Assembly (NCBI RefSeq): GCF_031458255.1
Contig: NZ_JAVDYC010000001.1
Span: forward strand, 5,031,001-5,095,000
Length of the DNA: 64,000 bases
Reading direction: 5' to 3'
Source of the DNA: Catenuloplanes niger
GTDB lineage: Bacteria; Actinomycetota; Actinomycetes; Mycobacteriales; Micromonosporaceae
Of this stretch, positions 9,444 to 18,194 are shown in pieces; position 1 is the first letter of the stretch, and each line of letters begins with the position of its first letter. The notes beneath the pieces are model-generated. The model made no database searches. It had not been told where the DNA came from and saw only the letters and a list, made by a program, of their open reading frames with translations. The translations under genes and the position numbers were made by a program.

Positions 9444-9725
9444 TCAGCGAGACGGGCGCGCCAGGCCGGTGGGCGGGCGGCGGGCCGCGGCGGCGATCCG
9501 GGCGATGGTGACCGTGCCGATGGCGACCCAGACGACGTTCAGCGCCGCGGACGGCCAGGCGCCGAAGAACGCGGAGTTGACGGCGAGCGCCAGGCCGCCG
9601 GCCAGGTTCAGCGCCTGGAACCGCCAGCCGTCGCCGGCCAGCCGTTTCGTGGAGACCAGCGCGTACGCCAGCAGCAGCACACCGGCACCGGCCCAGCCGA
9701 GGATCGCGATCAACGAGATGTCCAT
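9444..9725 (-). CDS. Small CBU_0592-like membrane protein
   Basis: This 93-residue protein has three hydrophobic segments: residues 4-24, 39-54 and 60-80. The pattern GWRFQALNLAGGLALAVNSAFFGAWPSAALNVVW matches the CBU_0592-type small membrane domain of unknown function. It is divergent from the LysR regulator and could be its target. Confidence 0.65.
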   Translation of the reverse strand: MDISLIAILGWAGAGVLLLAYALVSTKRLAGDGWRFQALNLAGGLALAVNSAFFGAWPSAALNVVWVAIGTVTIARIAAAARRPPTGLARPSR

Positions 9726-9799
9726 GCCGTCGATGCTGACGGACAGGACCGCTAACGTGGAAGCGAGACTTCCTTAAGCGAAACTGTAGGCGGACTTCA

Positions 9800-10684
9800 G
9801 TGGACCTCGATCCACGTCGATTGCGGGTGCTGGCGGCGATCGCCCGGCGCGGCAGCCTGGCCGGCGCCGCCGCGGCGCTGCACGTCACGCCGTCCGCGGT
9901 GTCCCAGCAGCTGGCCCAGCTGGAGCACAGCGTCGGCCGGCCGCTCGTCGACCGCACCGGCCGCCGGGCCGTGCTGACCGCGGCCGGCCGCCTGCTCGCC
10001 GCGCGGGCCGAGACGATCGAACGTGAGCTGACCGAGGCGCAGCGCGAGCTGGAAGGGCTGGGTGGGCAGGCCGCCGGGCGGGTCCGGGTGGCCGCGTTCT
10101 CCACGGTCATCCGGCACCTGCTGGTGCCGGCGCTCACGCTGCTGGCCGCCGAGCATCCGGCCGTGGCCTGCACGATCGTCGAGATCGAGGGCGCGCCCGC
10201 GCTGCGTGAACTGCGGCTCGGCGGGATCGACCTGATGCTCTTCGAACGGGACGAGAGCCTCGGGCTGGACACCCGGCGGCAGGTGACGGTGGTGCCGCTG
10301 CGCGCGGACCCGTACCGGATCGTCGTGCCGGCGCGGTGGCCGGCGCCGGACTCGTACGCGGACCTCGCGGACCGGCCGTGGGTCGGCTCGCCGGCGTCGT
10401 CCGCGGCCGGGCAGGCACTGGAGCGGATCGCCCGCGAACACGGCTTCGTGCCCCGGCGCGCGCACTCCTGCCTGGACTTCCCGGCCATGCTGTCGCTGGT
10501 CGCGGCCGGGCAGGGCGCCGCGGTCGTGCCGGACCTGGCGCTGCGCGGCGTGGACACCGCCGCGATCCGGGTCACCGCGCTACCCGGCGCCGGCGCCCGC
10601 CGCCTGGACGCCCTGGTCAGCTCCGGCCGGGCCGGCCGCCCCGCCGTCGAGACGCTCCTGGCCGCCCTGCACCGGGTCCCCTGA
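9800..10684 (+). CDS. LysR family transcriptional regulator
   Basis: This 294-residue protein has the LysR winged helix-turn-helix at residues 6-60 (LRVLAAIARRGSLAGAAAAL, HVTPSAVSQQLAQLE). A two-lobed effector domain starts near residue 90. GTG 9800 is the start. It is transcribed away from the small membrane protein, with a 74-bp shared control region containing CTTAAG at 9773. This is the usual LysR autoregulatory layout. The inducer is unknown. Confidence 0.9.
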   Translation: MDLDPRRLRVLAAIARRGSLAGAAAALHVTPSAVSQQLAQLEHSVGRPLVDRTGRRAVLTAAGRLLAARAETIERELTEAQRELEGLGGQAAGRVRVAAFSTVIRHLLVPALTLLAAEHPAVACTIVEIEGAPALRELRLGGIDLMLFERDESLGLDTRRQVTVVPLRADPYRIVVPARWPAPDSYADLADRPWVGSPASSAAGQALERIAREHGFVPRRAHSCLDFPAMLSLVAAGQGAAVVPDLALRGVDTAAIRVTALPGAGARRLDALVSSGRAGRPAVETLLAALHRVP

Positions 10685-10690
10685 CGACCC

Positions 10691-10840
10691 GGCGCCATGC
10701 CCGTCCGGGCGCCATGCCCGTCCGGGCGCCATGCCCGTCCGGGCGCCATGCCCGTCCGGGCGCCATGCCCGTCCGGGCGCCATGCCCGTCCGGGCGCCAT
10801 GCCCGTCCGGGCGCCATGCCCGTCCGGGCGCCATGCCCGT
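10691..10840. repeat. 17-bp tandem repeat, nearly nine copies
   Basis: The unit ATGCCCGTCCGGGCGCC recurs every 17 bp from 10697 to 10833 with no mismatch in the core. It starts seven bases after the LysR stop and ends three bases before the convergent DUF305 stop. Each unit contains short complementary GGGC/GCCC arms, so it could also fold as a terminator. A 17-bp unit shifts frame, so it is not a coding repeat. Confidence 0.95.
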
Positions 10841-10842
10841 GC

Positions 10843-11544
10843 TCAGCCGATGACGATGGCGCTCATCCGGTCGATCTCGACGCCCTGTTCGTGGGCGACG
10901 GAGGTGGCGGTCTGCTGGATCCAGGTGTTCGTGCCGCCGCGCAGTGCCTCGTTCGCCATCGCGATCGCGCCGGCGTGGTGGTCGGTCATCATCTCCACGA
11001 AGCGGCGGTCGAACTCGTCACCCTCGAGGGCGGCCAGCTCCGCCATGCGCTCGGCGCTCTGCATGCCGGGCATGGTGTCGTGGTCGTGGCCGGGCAGGTC
11101 CTCGCCGAGGTTGTGCTGACGCAGCCAGCCGCGGAACGAGCCGATCTCCAGCGTCTGGGTGTCCGAGATGCGCTCGGCCAGCGCGACGAGCTGCGGGTTG
11201 GCGGCCCGGCCGGGGGCCAGCGCGGAGATCTCCAGCGCCTGCTGGTGGTGCGGGATCATCTTGCGCAGGAAGTCGGCGTCGGCCTGGTTCCACGGGTCGG
11301 TGGCGCCGGGCGCCTCGGAGCCGGGCGGTGCCGGGGTGGGCAGGATGACCTGCGCGGACTCGCCGGGGCGGCCGGGCAGGATCGCGGAGCGGCGCGGCGC
11401 CGGGGTGGCCTCGGCCGCGGGCGGGGCGGCGGCGCCCGGACCGTCGTCGCCGGAGGTGGACGCGAACGCGATGCCGGTGACGGCGATCGCCAGCGCCACG
11501 ATCGCGCCGGCGCCGATGAGGACCCGCCGGTCCGTCAGTCGCAT
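10843..11544 (-). CDS. DUF305 family exported protein
   Basis: This 233-residue protein has an N-terminal hydrophobic anchor or signal (VLIGAGAIVALAIAVTGIAFA, residues 8-28). A Pro/Ala-rich linker follows, then a DUF305 fold with two paired motifs: FLRKMIPHHQQALEISALA near residue 103 and FVEMMTDHHAGAIAMANEAL near residue 183. The paired histidines (PHH and DHH) suggest metal binding, and DUF305 proteins are often linked to metal stress. No metal operon is adjacent. The stop lies at the edge of the 17-bp repeat. Confidence 0.88.
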   Translation of the reverse strand: MRLTDRRVLIGAGAIVALAIAVTGIAFASTSGDDGPGAAAPPAAEATPAPRRSAILPGRPGESAQVILPTPAPPGSEAPGATDPWNQADADFLRKMIPHHQQALEISALAPGRAANPQLVALAERISDTQTLEIGSFRGWLRQHNLGEDLPGHDHDTMPGMQSAERMAELAALEGDEFDRRFVEMMTDHHAGAIAMANEALRGGTNTWIQQTATSVAHEQGVEIDRMSAIVIG

Positions 11545-12008
11545 GAGGACTCCCCGGGGATGGTCGGTGTGTCGTCACATCCACCCGATCCTATCCGTCG
11601 CCGCGTCCTGACCGATAGTGATCGATTCCGCATAAATGCAAGATCGAAACGGCGCGGGGCGGGGGAGTGCGGGCGGCCCGGTGGGAGGTGGCGTGCGTAC
11701 CCTCGGGTGGCCTCGATCTTGATCTTGACGTTGGGTTACCGGTTCGTAAAATTTTTTCCGGGCGGCCGGGGTCGTTCGGTCACCGTTGGGTCACGGGTGG
11801 CCGGCGGGATCCGTGCGACATGTGGCGAATTCCCCCACGAAGCCCCGGATCGGCGGTGCAATGTTGATCAGGAGAGTTACGTGCGGGTAACGGTGCTCCA
11901 ACAGGTAGTGCACGGTTGTCTAACCCGTGACCTGGGGCAGCGTACGCTCTCCGTCTCGTGGGATTCACCGCCCGTCGTGCGGTGTGCAGTGATTGGAAGG
12001 AGACCCTC
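11545..12008 (+). promoter_or_regulatory. 464-bp control region before the nucleoside-uptake operon, with promoter candidate at 11725
   Basis: This gene-free stretch is AT-rich relative to its surroundings at 11620-11650 and 11725-11757. A good sigma-70-like pair is TTGACG (11725-11730) with a 16-base spacer to TAAAAT (11747-11752), followed by a T run. GGAAGGAG at 11995-12002 is the ribosome site for the lipoprotein gene. No riboswitch fold was recognised. Confidence 0.5.
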
Positions 12009-13091
12009 TTGCGCGCTGCGCGTGGGATTCAGATTCTTGCGGTGCTGGCGGCCTCCGGGCTCGCCCTCTCCGCGTGTGGCGAGGCTCCGGAGGAGAACGC
12101 CGCCGGCGGTGGCGACGCCCCCGCCTACAGCACCTGCATGGTCACCGACACCGGTGGCATCGACGACAAGTCGTTCAACGCGTCCGCCTGGGCCGGCCTG
12201 GAGGCCGCCAAGGCCGAGGCCAGCAACATCAGCACGAAGTTCACCGCGTCCAACGCGATCGCGGACTACGAGCCGAACCTGACCGACTTCGCGGCCCAGA
12301 AGTGCAACCTGATCCTCGCGGTCGGCGGCCTGATGACCGACGCCACGAAGAAGATCGCGGCCGCGAACCCGAACTCGCAGTTCGCGATCGTCGACGCGGC
12401 GATCCCGGACGCGACGAACGTCTACCCGCTGCAGTTCGACACCGCGCAGGCGTCGTACCTGGCCGGTTACCTGGCCGCGGGCTACTCGAAGTCCGGCACG
12501 GTGGCCACCTACGGCGGCATGAACATCCCGCCGGTGACCATCTTCATGGACGGCTTCGTCGACGGCGTCGCGAAGTACAACGAGGTCAAGGGCAAGTCCG
12601 TCAAGGTGCTCGGCTGGGACAAGGCCACCCAGAAGGGCACGTTCGCGGAGGACTTCACCAGCCAGGCCAAGGGCAAGGCGATCTCCGACACGTTCGTCGG
12701 CCAGGGCGCGGACGTGATCCTGCCGGTCGCCGGCGGCACCGGCCTGGGCACCGCGGCCGCGGCCGCCGAGTCCGGCGGCAAGTACAGCGTGATCTGGGTC
12801 GACTCGGACGGCTGCGAGGTCGCGGCGCAGTACTGCTCGGCGTTCCTCAGCACGGTCGTCAAGAGCGTCTCCGGCGGCGTCAAGGACGCGGCGCTGAAGG
12901 GCTCGAAGGGCGAGAAGCTCGACGCGGCCGTCGGCTACAAGGGCACGCTGGAGAACGGCGGCGTCTCGCTCGGCGCCTACCACGAGTTCGACAGCAAGGT
13001 CCCGGCCGAGCTCAAGGCCGAGATCGACCAGCTCAAGAACGACATCATCGCCGGCACGATCAAGGTTGAGTCGGAAGCCGCGCCGAAGTGA
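12009..13091 (+). CDS. BMP/PnrA-type nucleoside-binding lipoprotein
   Basis: This 360-residue substrate-binding protein of the Bmp/PnrA family delivers nucleosides to the ABC transporter encoded downstream. The start is TTG 12009, six bases after GGAAGGAG. That choice puts a compact lipoprotein signal (ILAVLAASGLALSAC, Cys near residue 21) at the N-terminus. Using ATG 11958 would add 17 residues before the signal. Family motifs include TDTGGIDDKSFNASAWAGL near residue 48 and AGYLAAGYSKSGTVATYGG near residue 155. A strong hairpin follows the gene, which fits higher expression of the binding protein than of the membrane parts. Confidence 0.9.
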   Translation: MRAARGIQILAVLAASGLALSACGEAPEENAAGGGDAPAYSTCMVTDTGGIDDKSFNASAWAGLEAAKAEASNISTKFTASNAIADYEPNLTDFAAQKCNLILAVGGLMTDATKKIAAANPNSQFAIVDAAIPDATNVYPLQFDTAQASYLAGYLAAGYSKSGTVATYGGMNIPPVTIFMDGFVDGVAKYNEVKGKSVKVLGWDKATQKGTFAEDFTSQAKGKAISDTFVGQGADVILPVAGGTGLGTAAAAAESGGKYSVIWVDSDGCEVAAQYCSAFLSTVVKSVSGGVKDAALKGSKGEKLDAAVGYKGTLENGGVSLGAYHEFDSKVPAELKAEIDQLKNDIIAGTIKVESEAAPK

Positions 13092-13110
13092 TGATCTGAT
13101 AGCAGTGAGA

Positions 13111-13181
13111 ATCGTTCGGTGCGGTGCCGGCCGGCTCGCTGACCCACGGTCACGGGCCGGCCGGCACCGGCGCTGAACGAT
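13111..13181 (+). terminator. Large intercistronic hairpin (attenuator) after the binding-protein gene
   Basis: A 12-bp perfect stem GGTGCCGGCCGG/CCGGCCGGCACC (13123-13134 with 13157-13168) is enclosed by an outer ATCGTTC/GAACGAT pair (13111-13117 with 13175-13181). It lies inside the operon, so partial termination or 3'-end protection of the lipoprotein mRNA is likely. Confidence 0.75.
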
Positions 13182-13358
13182 CCTCGGCATCACCCGGCCG
13201 CCGCGCGGAGATCCGTGCGGCGGCCGGCCCGGATGTGGTCCCGGCGGGGCCGCCGGGCATCCGCGCGCGCGGGTGTCCCGCAGCATCGCCGGCCCCGAAC
13301 ACCGCCTCGCCCCCCAGCGGCCACCAGCCGCCGAGGCACCGGATCCAGGAGGTCCGCC

Positions 13359-14873
13359 CTGAAGCTTGAACTGCGTGGCATCACCAAGCGGTTCGGTGAC
13401 CTGGTCGCCAACGACCACATCGACCTGACGGTGGAGCCGGGAGAGATTCACGCCCTGCTGGGCGAGAACGGCGCGGGCAAGTCGACCCTGATGAACGTGC
13501 TCTACGGGCTGTTGCAGCCGGACGAGGGCGAGATCGTGGTCGACGGCGAGCCCGTGCAGATCAAGGGACCGCGCGACGCGATCGCGGCCGGCATCGGCAT
13601 GGTGCACCAGCACTTCATGCTGGTCCCGGTCTTCGACGTGGCGGAGAACGTGATGCTCGGCGCCGAGCACGTCCGCGGCGGCCGGCTCGGCTGGCTGGAC
13701 CGCCGCCGGGCGCGCAAGGAGATCAAGGAGGTCTCCGAGCGGTACGGCCTGCGCGTCGACCCGGACGCGCTGGTCGAGGACCTGCCGGTCGGCGTCCAGC
13801 AGCGCGTCGAGATCATCAAGGCGCTCACCCGCAACGTGGACCTGCTGATCCTGGACGAGCCGACCGCCGTGCTCACGCCGCAGGAGACCGAGGAGCTCCT
13901 CGCGGTGATGCGCACGCTCAAGGCGTCCGGCAAGTCGATCGTCTTCATCACCCACAAGCTCCAGGAGGTGAAGGCGATCGCCGACCGGATCACCGTGATC
14001 CGGCGCGGCCGGACCGTGGGCACCGCGTCCCCGGAGTCGACCAAGGACGAGCTGGCCGCGCTGATGGTCGGCCGTGACGTGGTGCTCGAGGTGCAGAAGG
14101 CGCCGGCCACGCCGGGTGAGCCGGTGCTGGAGGTGTCCGGGCTGACCGTCCGGGACGACCGCGGCACCGTGCAGGTCGCCGGCGTGGACCTGACCGTGCG
14201 GGCCGGCGAGGTGCTGGGCATCGCGGGCGTGCAGGGCAACGGGCAGACCGAGCTGATCGAGGCCCTGATGGGCCTGCGCGAGATCGAGGCCGGCACGGTC
14301 ACGCTGGCCGGCGCGCCGATGGCCGGTCGCTCCACCCGGCAGGTGCTGCGGGCCGGCGTCGGCTACGTGCCGGAGGACCGCAGCGTCGACGGCGTGGTCA
14401 AGGAGTTCTCCGTCGCGGAGAACCTGGTGCTGGACGTCTACGACCAGGCGCCGTACGCCCGGGGCATGGTGCTCAACCCGGAGCGGATCGCGGCGAACGC
14501 GGCCGAGCGGATCGAGAAGTTCGACGTGCGCACGCCGTCCGCGGACGCGCCGGTCGGCACGCTGTCCGGCGGCAACCAGCAGAAGGTGATCGTGGCGCGG
14601 GAGATGTCCCGCCCGCTGAAGCTGTTCATCGCCTGCCAGCCCACCCGCGGCGTGGACGTCGGCTCGATCGAGTTCATCCACGCGCAGATCGTGCACGAGC
14701 GGGACGTCGGCACCGGCGTGCTGCTGGTCTCCAGCGAGCTGGACGAGGTGATCGGGCTCGCGGACCGGATCGCGGTGATGTACCGGGGCCGGATCCTCGC
14801 GATCGTCGGCCCGGACACCCCGGTGGAGAAGATCGGCCTGCTGATGGCCGGCGTTACTGAGGACGCGGCATGA
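13359..14873 (+). CDS. Nucleoside ABC transporter ATP-binding protein (two domains)
   Basis: This 504-residue protein fuses two ATPase domains, as in RbsA/NupA proteins. The first has GENGAGKST (Walker A, near residue 35), [15 protein letters not shown] (a signature-like segment) and [11 protein letters not shown] (Walker B). The second has the degenerate loop GVQGNGQTE and the signature [14 protein letters not shown] near residue 405. No ATG, GTG or TTG fits well. CTG 13359 follows AGGAGG by six bases and gives [15 protein letters not shown], so a CTG start is inferred. It energises uptake with the two permeases downstream and overlaps the first by ATGA. Confidence 0.88.
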   Translation: MKLELRGITKRFGDLVANDHIDLTVEPGEIHALLGENGAGKSTLMNVLYGLLQPDEGEIVVDGEPVQIKGPRDAIAAGIGMVHQHFMLVPVFDVAENVMLGAEHVRGGRLGWLDRRRARKEIKEVSERYGLRVDPDALVEDLPVGVQQRVEIIKALTRNVDLLILDEPTAVLTPQETEELLAVMRTLKASGKSIVFITHKLQEVKAIADRITVIRRGRTVGTASPESTKDELAALMVGRDVVLEVQKAPATPGEPVLEVSGLTVRDDRGTVQVAGVDLTVRAGEVLGIAGVQGNGQTELIEALMGLREIEAGTVTLAGAPMAGRSTRQVLRAGVGYVPEDRSVDGVVKEFSVAENLVLDVYDQAPYARGMVLNPERIAANAAERIEKFDVRTPSADAPVGTLSGGNQQKVIVAREMSRPLKLFIACQPTRGVDVGSIEFIHAQIVHERDVGTGVLLVSSELDEVIGLADRIAVMYRGRILAIVGPDTPVEKIGLLMAGVTEDAA

Positions 14874-16084
14874 AGGTGGAAGAGTCCCGGCGTGAGCTCA
14901 CGGCCGGGCGGATCGTCACGGCCATCTGGTCGGCGAACACGGTCACGGTGACGGTGCTGGCGATCATCGCGGCGCTGCTGATCGGCGCCGTGCTGATCAT
15001 CCTGTCCGACCCGGACGTGCTGGCCACCTACGGCTACTTCACGGCCCGGCCGACGGACGCGCTGACCGCGAGCTGGGAGCTGGTCAGCGAGGCGTACGCG
15101 AACCTGTTCAAGGGCGCGATCTTCGACCCGGACGCGGCCTCGGCGAGCACCGCGCTGCGGCCGATCTCGGAGACGCTGACCTACGCGGCGCCGATCGTGT
15201 TCACCGGCCTCGCGGTCACGCTGGCGTTCCGCGGCGGCCTGTTCAACATCGGCGCCCAGGGCCAGGCGATCATGGGCTGCATCGCGGCCGCGCTGGCCGG
15301 CTTCCTGATCCCGCTGCCGATCGGCGTGCACCTGGTGGTCGCGCTGGTCGCGGGCGCGGCCGGCGGCGCGTTCTGGGGCTTCCTGCCCGGCATCCTGAAG
15401 GCCCGGTTCGGCGCGCACGAGGTGATCACCTCGATCATGCTGAACTACATCGCCGCCCTGTTCCTCGGCTGGATCATCATGCAGGCGGGCGTGCACGACC
15501 CGAACCGGCAGGACGCGATCAGCAAGCCGGTCGAGTCCTCCGCGCAGCTGCCCGCCCTGCTCGGCGGCGACCAGCGCGTGCACCTCGGCATCGTGCTGGC
15601 CGCGCTGGCCACCTGGGGCGTGTCCTGGTTGCTGAACCGGTCGACGTTCGGCTTCGAGCTGCGCGCCGTCGGTGCGAACCCGGACGCGGCGAAAACGGCC
15701 GGCATCAGCGTCACCGCGACGTACGCGCTGCTGATGACCGTCTCCGGCACGCTGGGCGGCCTCGGCGGTGCCACCCAGGTGCTCGGCACCGGTTACGCCC
15801 TGAACCCGCTGGTGGCCGCGAACATCGGCTTCGACGGCCTGCTGGTCGCGCTGCTCGGCCGCGGCAAGCCGTGGGGCGTGCTGTGGGCCGCGATCCTGTT
15901 CGGCGCGCTGCGCGCCGGCGGCAACCGCATGCAGTCGTACGCCAGTGTCTCGCTGGAACTGGTGACCGTGCTGCAGGCGCTCATCGTCATCTTCATCGCG
16001 GCACCCGCCCTGGTGAAGGCCATCTTCCGGCTGCGGGCCGCGCGCGCGGCCCGGCTGTCGACCAGCATCGCGAAGGGTTGGTGA
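14870..16084 (+). CDS. Nucleoside ABC transporter permease 1
   Basis: This 404-residue membrane protein of the BPD_transp_2 type has about eight to ten hydrophobic segments starting near residue 25. Family landmarks are [17 protein letters not shown] near residue 118 and [18 protein letters not shown] near residue 320. It forms the pore with the next permease. The ATG overlaps the ATPase stop by ATGA, so the three subunits are translationally coupled. Confidence 0.9.
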   Translation: MKVEESRRELTAGRIVTAIWSANTVTVTVLAIIAALLIGAVLIILSDPDVLATYGYFTARPTDALTASWELVSEAYANLFKGAIFDPDAASASTALRPISETLTYAAPIVFTGLAVTLAFRGGLFNIGAQGQAIMGCIAAALAGFLIPLPIGVHLVVALVAGAAGGAFWGFLPGILKARFGAHEVITSIMLNYIAALFLGWIIMQAGVHDPNRQDAISKPVESSAQLPALLGGDQRVHLGIVLAALATWGVSWLLNRSTFGFELRAVGANPDAAKTAGISVTATYALLMTVSGTLGGLGGATQVLGTGYALNPLVAANIGFDGLLVALLGRGKPWGVLWAAILFGALRAGGNRMQSYASVSLELVTVLQALIVIFIAAPALVKAIFRLRAARAARLSTSIAKGW

Positions 16085-16086
16085 CC

Positions 16087-17349
16087 ATGTCCACGACCCT
16101 TCTCACGGTGGACGACCTGGCGCCCGCTAAGTACTGGACGCGGGAGCGCCGGAGCGGCGCCGTGCTGGTCGTCATCGGCCTGCTCGCCGCGGTCGGCTTC
16201 GCGCTGCTGGCCGAGTCCGCGCCGGCCCGGTTCACGCTCGGCGAGGACGCCACCGGCGCCGCGCTCAGCATCGACGGCAAGCTCGGCGCGGCCGTGTTCG
16301 GCGCGCTCACCGTGGCCGCGGGCGTCGGCCTGCTGGTCGGCGTGGCCCGGCGGTGGTTCACCGTGCTGCTGGTCGCCGGCGTGCTCGGCTTCGTGCTGTC
16401 CTTCCTCTGCTGGCAGGTGGCCGGCAACTTCCTGCCGCTGGTCGGCACCGCGAGCAGCTCGCTCGGCCTGGCCGTGCCGCTGATCCTGGGCGCGCTCTGC
16501 GGCGTGCTCTGCGAGCGCACCGGCGTGGTCAACATCGGTATCGAGGGTCAGCTGCTGATGGGCGCGTTCGGCGCGGCGCTGATCGGCACGATGACCGCGA
16601 GCGTCTGGCTGGGCGTGCTCGGCGCGGTCACCGGCGGCGTACTGATCGCGGCACTGCTGGCCGTGCTGGCGATCCGGTTCCTGGTCGACCAGGTGGTGAT
16701 CGGCACGGTGCTCAACCTGCTGGCGCTCGGCGTCACCGGGTTCCTCTACGAGCGGCTGATGCAGACCGACGCGGCCGCGTTCAACACGCCGCCGCGCATG
16801 CAGAACCTGCGCATCCCCGTGCTGGCCGACATCCCGGTTGTCGGGCCGGTGCTGTTCGACACCAGCCCGCTGGTCTACATCGCGCTGATCCTGGTCGCGG
16901 TCATCCACTTCGGGCTGGCCCGGACCCGGTGGGGTCTGCGGACCCGCGCGGTCGGCGAGCACCCGACCGCGGCCGACACGGTCGGCATCCGGGTGCGCGG
17001 CACGCGTTACCTGAACGTGCTGCTCGGCGGCGTGGTGGCGGGCCTCGGTGGCGCGTTCTTCACGCTCGTCTCGACCGGCGCGTTCGGCAAGAACATGACC
17101 GCCGGCGCCGGCTTCATCGCGCTCGCGGCGCTGATCTTCGGTGGGTTCCGGCCGGTGGGCGCGCTGCTCGCGGCGCTGTTCTTCGGCTTCGCGAACACGC
17201 TGGCGATCTACCTGAGCGCGATCGGCAGTCCGGTGCCGAGCCAGTTCCTGAACATGCTGCCGTACATCGCGACGATCGTGGCGGTGGCCGGACTGGTCGG
17301 CCGGGTGCGCGCGCCGGCCGCGGACGGCAAGCCCTACGTCAAGAGCTAG
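16087..17349 (+). CDS. Nucleoside ABC transporter permease 2
   Basis: This 420-residue permease partner has LCERTGVVNIGIEGQLLMGAFGAAL near residue 140 and GAGFIALAALIFGGFRPVGALLAALFFG near residue 340, both family signatures. It carries an extra N-terminal hydrophobic block at residues 20-125 before the core. The start is ATG 16087, two bases after the previous stop; GTG 16081 is an alternative. The gene is followed by cytidine deaminase, so imported nucleosides are probably fed directly to salvage. Confidence 0.9.
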   Translation: MSTTLLTVDDLAPAKYWTRERRSGAVLVVIGLLAAVGFALLAESAPARFTLGEDATGAALSIDGKLGAAVFGALTVAAGVGLLVGVARRWFTVLLVAGVLGFVLSFLCWQVAGNFLPLVGTASSSLGLAVPLILGALCGVLCERTGVVNIGIEGQLLMGAFGAALIGTMTASVWLGVLGAVTGGVLIAALLAVLAIRFLVDQVVIGTVLNLLALGVTGFLYERLMQTDAAAFNTPPRMQNLRIPVLADIPVVGPVLFDTSPLVYIALILVAVIHFGLARTRWGLRTRAVGEHPTAADTVGIRVRGTRYLNVLLGGVVAGLGGAFFTLVSTGAFGKNMTAGAGFIALAALIFGGFRPVGALLAALFFGFANTLAIYLSAIGSPVPSQFLNMLPYIATIVAVAGLVGRVRAPAADGKPYVKS

Positions 17350-17427
17350 CGTTGCGGGTCCCGGGCGTCCATGCTTCGTTACGGACGCCCGGATCCGTGC
17401 GCATACGTCAGGATTGAGGGCGTGACT

Positions 17428-18129
17428 ATGGAGATCGACTGGGCCGAACTGCGCGCCGCTGCCGTCGAGGTGATGCAGCGGGCGTACGCGCCCTACTCGC
17501 GATTCCCGGTCGGCGCGGCCGCGCTGGTCGACGACGGCCGGGTGATCGTCGGCTGCAACGTGGAGAACGCCGGGTACGGTGTGGCGCTCTGCGCCGAGTG
17601 CGGCGTGGTGTCCCAGCTGCACGCGAGCGGCGGCGGCCGGATCGTGGCGATCTCCTGCGTGGACGCCACCGGTCAGCCGATCATGCCGTGCGGCCGGTGC
17701 CGTCAGCTGCTGTGGGAGAACGGCGGGCCGAGCTGCCTGGTCGAGGCGTACCCGAGCCCGCTGCTGATGGACGAGCTGATGCCGCACGGCTTCGGCCCGG
17801 CGGACCTGGCCGTGGTGACCAGCTCGCCGGCGCCGAGCGTGCCGGTGCGGCTGTCCAGCTGGATCGGCCAGGGCACCGTCTTCATCCACCCGGAGCTGGA
17901 CGGTGGCAAGCAGGTGTGGACCGGGTACTGGGACCGCTCCAGCGGTGCCGAGGAGTCCGAGCGCGCCGGGATCCTGGAGGAGGGCCCGATCTGGCCGGAC
18001 ACCGAGGAGGGTGTCCGGTGGGGCCGGGCGCGGACGCCACGCGTGGTCGTGGTGGACGCGGAGGGCGCGATGTCGTGGGCGGGCGAGGGCGACCCGCCGG
18101 CCGCGTTCAACGAGGGAATTCCGGCATGA
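17428..18129 (+). CDS. cdd: Cytidine deaminase with C-terminal extension
   Basis: This enzyme deaminates cytidine and deoxycytidine to uridine forms. The zinc motifs are complete: NVENAGYGVALCAECG near residue 40 and PCGRCRQLL near residue 90. GAGGG seven bases upstream supports ATG 17428. The catalytic domain ends near residue 130, but the protein runs to 233 residues. The extra 100 residues include SWIGQGTVFIHPELDGGKQV, WTGYWDRSSG and RTPRVVVVDAEGAMSW, which I do not recognise as a known domain. It ends in an ATGA overlap with mini-ORF copy 2. Confidence 0.9.
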   Translation: MEIDWAELRAAAVEVMQRAYAPYSRFPVGAAALVDDGRVIVGCNVENAGYGVALCAECGVVSQLHASGGGRIVAISCVDATGQPIMPCGRCRQLLWENGGPSCLVEAYPSPLLMDELMPHGFGPADLAVVTSSPAPSVPVRLSSWIGQGTVFIHPELDGGKQVWTGYWDRSSGAEESERAGILEEGPIWPDTEEGVRWGRARTPRVVVVDAEGAMSWAGEGDPPAAFNEGIPA

Positions 18130-18194
18130 CAGAACGTGCTGGCGCAGGGTCCGACGACGGTCGTCGGGGAAGCGCGGCGGAGGAGACGGCATGA
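18126..18194 (+). CDS. 22-aa mini-ORF coupling cdd to deoA (repeat element copy 2)
   Basis: The ATG overlaps the cdd stop and the TGA overlaps the deoA start, both as ATGA. The peptide starts MTERAGAG and ends GSAAEETA. It holds a hairpin at 18151-18167 (CCGACGA, CGG, TCGTCGG) and then GGAGGAG, the deoA ribosome site. The last 47 or so bases closely match copy 1 before galK. This supports a repeated coupling element rather than a chance ORF. Confidence 0.55.
   Translation: MTERAGAGSDDGRRGSAAEETA

Noticed and set aside
10580-10834. ORFs built from the 17-bp tandem repeat
   Set aside because: A 17-bp unit reads through all frames, giving artificial repeats such as MAPGRAWRPDGHG. No ribosome site fits.
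10691-10840. CRISPR array
   Set aside because: The units are directly adjacent with no spacers and no cas genes are present.
11545-12008. Purine riboswitch before the nucleoside operon
   Set aside because: No conserved junction sequence or three-way fold was recognisable by eye. Only a promoter and ribosome site are supported.
11864-12008. Alternative upstream starts (ATG 11958, GTG near 11881) for the BMP lipoprotein
   Set aside because: They would place residues ahead of the lipoprotein signal, while TTG 12009 follows a strong GGAAGGAG site.
11877-14696. Long minus-strand frame opposite the nucleoside transporter genes
   Set aside because: It has no domain sense and lies across three good plus-strand genes.
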